A DNA stretch of 64,000 bases. It comes from Acidobacteriota bacterium. Lineage in GTDB: Bacteria; Acidobacteriota; Blastocatellia; RBC074. The notes under the pieces were generated by a model. That model was given only the letters and a program-made list of their open reading frames with translations, had not been told where the DNA came from and did not search any database. The first letter of the stretch is position 1. Each line of letters starts with the position of its first letter. The translations under genes were made by a program, and so were the position numbers. The stretch lies in NCBI GenBank assembly GCA_016196035.1, contig JACPYM010000109.1, positions 1 through 64,000 of the forward strand, given 5' to 3'. This document shows positions 60,430-64,000 of the stretch, piece by piece.

Positions 60430-62610
60430 ATGACCAAAACCTTCTCTATTGACGCCCGCACCATCCTAACGCTTGGCCGGGACAGCATCAAAGATCACAC
60501 TACCGCACTGGTCGAGCTGGTCAAGAACAGCTACGACGCTGATGCCACTAAGGTCGAAGTCGGGATTTTCTCGAATGTGGAAGAACCATACATTCGTGTT
60601 GCTGACAACGGCTGTGGGATGACTGAGCAAGAGATTGACACCCGCTGGTTAAGAATTGGCTATTCGGAGAAGGTGGAAGAACGTATCAGTTCGCGCAATC
60701 GTCGCCGCACTGGCGAAAAAGGCATCGGGAGAATTTCAGCCGACCGGTTAGGCGCTGTCCTGGAGTTACGGACGCGAGTCGAAAGCGGAGTCTTTGGCCT
60801 CAGCGTGGATTGGCGGCATTTCGATGTACGAGGAAAAAATCTAGCTGAAGTGCCGGTTGAGATATTGACCGATTCTGCCCCCCGGTTGCCAAGATCAATA
60901 GACGGTAATGATGCACAGACCGGCACAGAATTGATTATTAAAGAGCTTCGGCAGAGTTGGACGAAACCGGAACTTGAAGACCTGCATCGTGAACTCTCGT
61001 TGCTCACCTCGCCATTCAAACAGGCAAGCGACTTCCATATCAAGCTCGATAATGACATTGATATTGCGTTGAGCGGGGGAATCAGTTCAAAGATATACGA
61101 AACCGCTGTCATAACGCTGGAGGTTTCTTTTAATGGCGAGCAAAGTCTGAAATATCATTTCACCGATCGCATAAACGGCGCCAAAGTCAGAAGACCACAA
61201 CAGACGATAACTTGGCGAGAATTGATTTATAGGCCAACACAAAAGGACCAAAGGAAGCCAAATTGTGGCCCAGTTTCTATGAAGCTGATGTTTTTTCCTC
61301 GTAAGGAAGAGACTATCGAAGGATCAGAATTTAGTCTTTCAGACCTCAGGCAGTTTATGGAGAGTAATGCTGGGGTAAGTGTCTATCGCGATCACATCCG
61401 CGTTAAGCCCTATGGGAACCCAAAGGAAGGTGAAGGAGACTGGCTCGGACTTGGTAAACGACTGGCGCGAAACCCTGCCGGGGCTGGTCGAGCGACATTC
61501 CGAATTTCACCAAACCAGTTAGTTGGTGCAGTCTTTATTAGCCGCGACCGCAACCACCTCTTGACCGATAGCTCGTCGCGTGAGGGTTTAGTTCACGGCG
61601 AGGCATTTAGCGACCTGAAAGCGTTAGCGTTAGGTTGTGTCCAATTACTTGAAACCCATTATCACAAGAGATTTACCGAAGAGAAGGCTACAGCCAGAAA
61701 AGGCGTTAGCCCCGCTGAGGAGACACGAGAACTCAAACGCGAACTAAATTTTCTAAAAAAAGACCTGCGCTCAATTGCCCCAATGATGGCGCAAATGTCT
61801 GAAGAAGCCGTCGAACGCGTGTTGGAACGTGTCGAATCAGTGACAACGCGAATCCAAGGGACGCAAAAATCGCTTGCTGAACTCCAATCCCAAACGACCA
61901 TTTACCGGGGACTGGCAACTATTGGAATTGCTGCCACCGTTTTTGGGCATGAAACGCAAACGTCTATTGCCGGTTTTGACGGAGCAGCACATGTCAGTTA
62001 CGACCTGTTGATGCAAACCCCGCCGCGAATGAGCGACGCCGTCGAACAGTTAGAAGTGGCGTTGGAATATGCTAGTAAAGTTTCGGCTTGGGGTAAATTC
62101 GCGCTAGCAAGAATTAAGCGAGAGAAAAGGCGGCGAGCGACTATCAACGTGGAACAGTTGGTCAAAAAGGTCATTGTCGAGTTGCAGCCTAATTTGGATG
62201 CGTTGGATATTGAAACCGAGATTGTAGCGCAACCTGTCGAGGCGAAGACCGTCGCGATGGATATTGAAGCTGTGCTAATCAATTTGCTTACGAACGCCTA
62301 TACCTTTTGCCAGCAAGGTAACGGCCACAGAAGAATCCGCGTTGATGTTGGGCCGAAGGTTGAGGATGGGCAGCAAGGATTTGAGATCGTGGTGGCTGAC
62401 TCTGGCCCAGGAGTCGCCAAAGAGTTTCGTGATCGAATTTGGACCCCATTGTTCACCACGAAAACTGATGCTGACGGTAATCAGGTTGGGACAGGCCTGG
62501 GTTTGGCCATCGTCCAATCTGTCGTGAACGACCTGAAAGGCAGCCGCAAGGTTGATACCGACCCGGATTTGAAAGGGGCGCGAGTTACCGTTTGGTTGCC
62601 AAGCCTGTGA
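60430..62610 (+). CDS. Dual-GHKL protein: MORC/Hsp90-like ATPase fused to histidine kinase
   Basis: 726 residues. The first GHKL ATPase (1-200): ALVELVKNSYDADATKVEVG (N box), IRVADNGCGMTEQEID (G1) and GEKGIGRISADRLG (G2), as in prokaryotic MORC-like proteins. The middle (200-430) includes FISRDRNHLLTDSSSREGL. A coiled coil at 430-490 leads to an H-box (VFGHETQTSIAG, His507) and a second GHKL domain: VLINLLTNAYTF (N), VVADSGPGVAKEF (G1), GNQVGTGLGLAIVQ (G2). No membrane segment or standard sensor, so the MORC-like half may sense DNA or a phage protein. The receiver gene follows by 7 nt. Confidence 0.88.
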   Translation: MTKTFSIDARTILTLGRDSIKDHTTALVELVKNSYDADATKVEVGIFSNVEEPYIRVADNGCGMTEQEIDTRWLRIGYSEKVEERISSRNRRRTGEKGIGRISADRLGAVLELRTRVESGVFGLSVDWRHFDVRGKNLAEVPVEILTDSAPRLPRSIDGNDAQTGTELIIKELRQSWTKPELEDLHRELSLLTSPFKQASDFHIKLDNDIDIALSGGISSKIYETAVITLEVSFNGEQSLKYHFTDRINGAKVRRPQQTITWRELIYRPTQKDQRKPNCGPVSMKLMFFPRKEETIEGSEFSLSDLRQFMESNAGVSVYRDHIRVKPYGNPKEGEGDWLGLGKRLARNPAGAGRATFRISPNQLVGAVFISRDRNHLLTDSSSREGLVHGEAFSDLKALALGCVQLLETHYHKRFTEEKATARKGVSPAEETRELKRELNFLKKDLRSIAPMMAQMSEEAVERVLERVESVTTRIQGTQKSLAELQSQTTIYRGLATIGIAATVFGHETQTSIAGFDGAAHVSYDLLMQTPPRMSDAVEQLEVALEYASKVSAWGKFALARIKREKRRRATINVEQLVKKVIVELQPNLDALDIETEIVAQPVEAKTVAMDIEAVLINLLTNAYTFCQQGNGHRRIRVDVGPKVEDGQQGFEIVVADSGPGVAKEFRDRIWTPLFTTKTDADGNQVGTGLGLAIVQSVVNDLKGSRKVDTDPDLKGARVTVWLPSL

Positions 62611-62617
62611 GGAAGCT

Positions 62618-63274
62618 ATGCCAGCTATTGGAATTATTGATGACCGCCGAAAACTGCGTCACACATTGGTGCTGAAATTGAGCACTCAACTCCCTCCTGA
62701 ATGGCAAGGCATTGAAGCTGACCCCCTCCCTGAGTTGAGTGCCTATCCAGGTTGGATCAGTGAGAATGAAATCTCAGCGTTGATTGTGGATGAGCGATTG
62801 CACGAGCAAGCCCCAGACAGCCATAGCCATGTCGGTTATAACGGTCACGACCTAGTTGACTTTCTGCGCAAGCGTTATACCTCCTTGCCAATTTTCATTA
62901 TTACCTCGCACGATGATGACGCCCCTCTTCAACGAAGGTTCAAGGATGTAGAAGGAATCATTGCGCGCGATGAGTTCAATCGGAATGCTCAAAAATATGT
63001 GCCGCGAATCACGCGCGCTAGTCAGCAGTATTTTGAAACCGTGCAGAAACAGTTAACAGAATTATCAGCAGTGGCCTCAAAGATTGCTACAGGTAAGGCC
63101 ACTAAAAAAGACAAGGATAGGGCAAAGGCGCTCCAGATTCATCTTCAGACCCCATTCACTGACCAACCAGTAGACCGAAGTGAATGGCTCGGCAAAATGG
63201 AAGATGAGCTAAAGGAACTTGGCCATTTGAAAGAAGAAATTGAGAGTTTTTTGAAAAAGAAGAAAAAGCCATGA
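62618..63274 (+). CDS. Receiver-domain protein with coiled tail
   Basis: 218 residues, GAGGAAGCT upstream. Receiver fold: AIGIIDDRRK (acidic pair Asp8/Asp9), SALIVDERL (phospho-acceptor Asp58), PIFIITSHDDD (Thr96). The conserved Lys is replaced in VEGIIARDEF. No DNA-binding output; instead a helical, Lys-rich tail (130-218). It overlaps the HNH gene by 4 nt (ATGA). Probably receives phosphate from the upstream kinase and gates the nuclease or kinase. Confidence 0.8.
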   Translation: MPAIGIIDDRRKLRHTLVLKLSTQLPPEWQGIEADPLPELSAYPGWISENEISALIVDERLHEQAPDSHSHVGYNGHDLVDFLRKRYTSLPIFIITSHDDDAPLQRRFKDVEGIIARDEFNRNAQKYVPRITRASQQYFETVQKQLTELSAVASKIATGKATKKDKDRAKALQIHLQTPFTDQPVDRSEWLGKMEDELKELGHLKEEIESFLKKKKKP

Positions 63275-63900
63275 AATGGAAACGCATCTCCAAGGAAAAT
63301 ACTCAGCAGCCTGCGAGCGGAACCTACAACGATTGGAAAGAATTCCTTGCCAATGAGGGGTTCAATCAATGTGTTTATTGCGCCATTCACGAAGCGGCTT
63401 TTGGCGGGCAGCGAAATTTTCACGTTGAGCATTACAGGCCAAAGTCTAAATTTGCCAGTTTGGTGAATGACATTTTCAACCTCTATTACGCCTGCGCGAT
63501 CTGTAATGTATTTAAGAGTGATGATTGGCCGAGTGAACCTTGTGCAGATCATTCGTTAATTTTCTATCCCAACCCATCAGAAGTTGATTACGACACCCTG
63601 TTTGATATCGATCTCAATACAGGGCTAGTCAGTGGCAAGTTTGTCGTTTCGCGTTATTTGGTGGAGCAACTCCATTTGAATCGAGATCAGCTTGTACTTG
63701 AGCGCAGAACTTTTTTCATCTACGAACAGATCGGTCAAATGAGGGAAGCGTTGAGACAGCTAACGAATGAGTTGATGTTGATTGGGGATAGGGAGTCCAT
63801 TCAATTTCTGGGGCGCATTGTGCATTCAATCGCGACTATTGATCAGCTTAAAGACACGGTGCGGGCCATTCGCCCTTATACATCGGATCAAACCCGATAA
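63271..63900 (+). CDS. HNH endonuclease
   Basis: 209 residues. FNQCVYCAIHEAAF (Cys34, Cys37), NFHVEHYRPKSKF (His51, His54) and LYYACAICNVFKS (Cys75, Cys78, Asn79) form an HNH site with structural zinc. This is the subgroup of HNH nucleases often encoded beside ATPases in defence systems (as in Septu PtuB or retron effectors). The remaining C-terminal part is helical. Last gene of the operon and its likely effector. Confidence 0.88.
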   Translation: MKWKRISKENTQQPASGTYNDWKEFLANEGFNQCVYCAIHEAAFGGQRNFHVEHYRPKSKFASLVNDIFNLYYACAICNVFKSDDWPSEPCADHSLIFYPNPSEVDYDTLFDIDLNTGLVSGKFVVSRYLVEQLHLNRDQLVLERRTFFIYEQIGQMREALRQLTNELMLIGDRESIQFLGRIVHSIATIDQLKDTVRAIRPYTSDQTR

Positions 63901-63924
63901 CAGATTCGCGTTTGGATAAAGAAA

Positions 63925-64000
63925 TTATAGTTCAGGCGCTTTGCCGCCATGGCCGTTGCGGCGCGCGAGACCTTTGACCAGCGCGCGGCGTTCGTAATCT
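63925..64000 (-). CDS. C-terminal fragment of a gene running off the window
   Basis: A minus-strand frame, open to the window edge, ends DYERRALVKGLARRNGHGGK then APEL before TAA at 63925-63927. Its high GC and Arg-rich coding match the chromosome and contrast with the operon to its left, so it marks the right border of that lower-GC block. Too short to identify. Confidence 0.5.
   Translation of the reverse strand, partial: DYERRALVKGLARRNGHGGKAPEL

Overview
The window looks like a chromosomal segment of a high-GC, Gram-negative soil bacterium. Acidobacteriota, class Blastocatellia or a neighbour, is my best guess. This rests on gene content: paired DUF1800/DUF1501 proteins, a WD40/caspase neighbourhood, an ECF sigma factor divergent from a Ser/Thr kinase, MacB/FtsX permeases, lipoprotein cyclophilins and selenoproteins. 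I ran no phylogeny. No rRNA, tRNA or CRISPR array was recognised.

Layout. 1-8 kb: a frameshifted Cys-rich exported protein, a DUF1800-DUF1501 operon, hicAB and two helical-repeat proteins. 8.3-15.6 kb: a RelE-type toxin pair, a 5'-truncated caspase gene, a radical SAM/SPASM enzyme overlapping a Tat-exported WD40/poly-Gly/Cys/S74 protein, vapBC, a truncated Ser/Thr kinase and an ECF sigma factor. 15.6-24 kb: two MacB-type permeases around a TfoX-like gene, two lipoprotein cyclophilins, gatB, and an operon of a methyltransferase with two UGA-containing selenoproteins. 24.4-29.9 kb: an ECF sigma factor, a zinc-finger anti-sigma factor and a catalytically dead HtrA-like protein, then thiE and a ROK-family gene. 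30.1-34.6 kb: a coiled-coil protein, an OmpA-domain protein, a Ras-like GTPase and a histidine kinase. 35-54.9 kb: thiD, an NrdD homologue lacking its radical glycine and active-site cysteines, an NHL/M23 membrane protein, a MocR regulator and a run of small metabolic genes, a decayed hydrolase, an FGE-like protein and two orphan antitoxin-like genes. 54.9-58.5 kb: a short SecA paralogue and an LCM-type methyltransferase. 58.6-63.9 kb: a lower-GC four-gene operon (adenine DNA methyltransferase, dual-GHKL ATPase/histidine kinase, receiver protein, HNH nuclease) that reads as a phosphorelay-linked restriction or antiphage system.

An unusual feature of the whole window is the intergenic DNA. At least fourteen long inverted repeats, with arms up to 36 bp and mostly near-perfect, sit between genes. 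They fall into several unrelated sequence families that share one architecture: short motifs repeated in tandem and then inverted. Two copies form a mobile-looking 180-bp element with TA-type ends, and one element is nested inside another.

Main candidates for new biology: (i) the methyltransferase / dual-GHKL kinase / receiver / HNH operon; (ii) the radical SAM-SPASM enzyme paired with a WD40-Gly19-Cys protein; (iii) two adjacent selenoproteins that standard gene callers would split; (iv) the GTPase-OmpA-histidine kinase cluster; (v) the NrdD-like pseudoenzyme; (vi) the intergenic palindromes.
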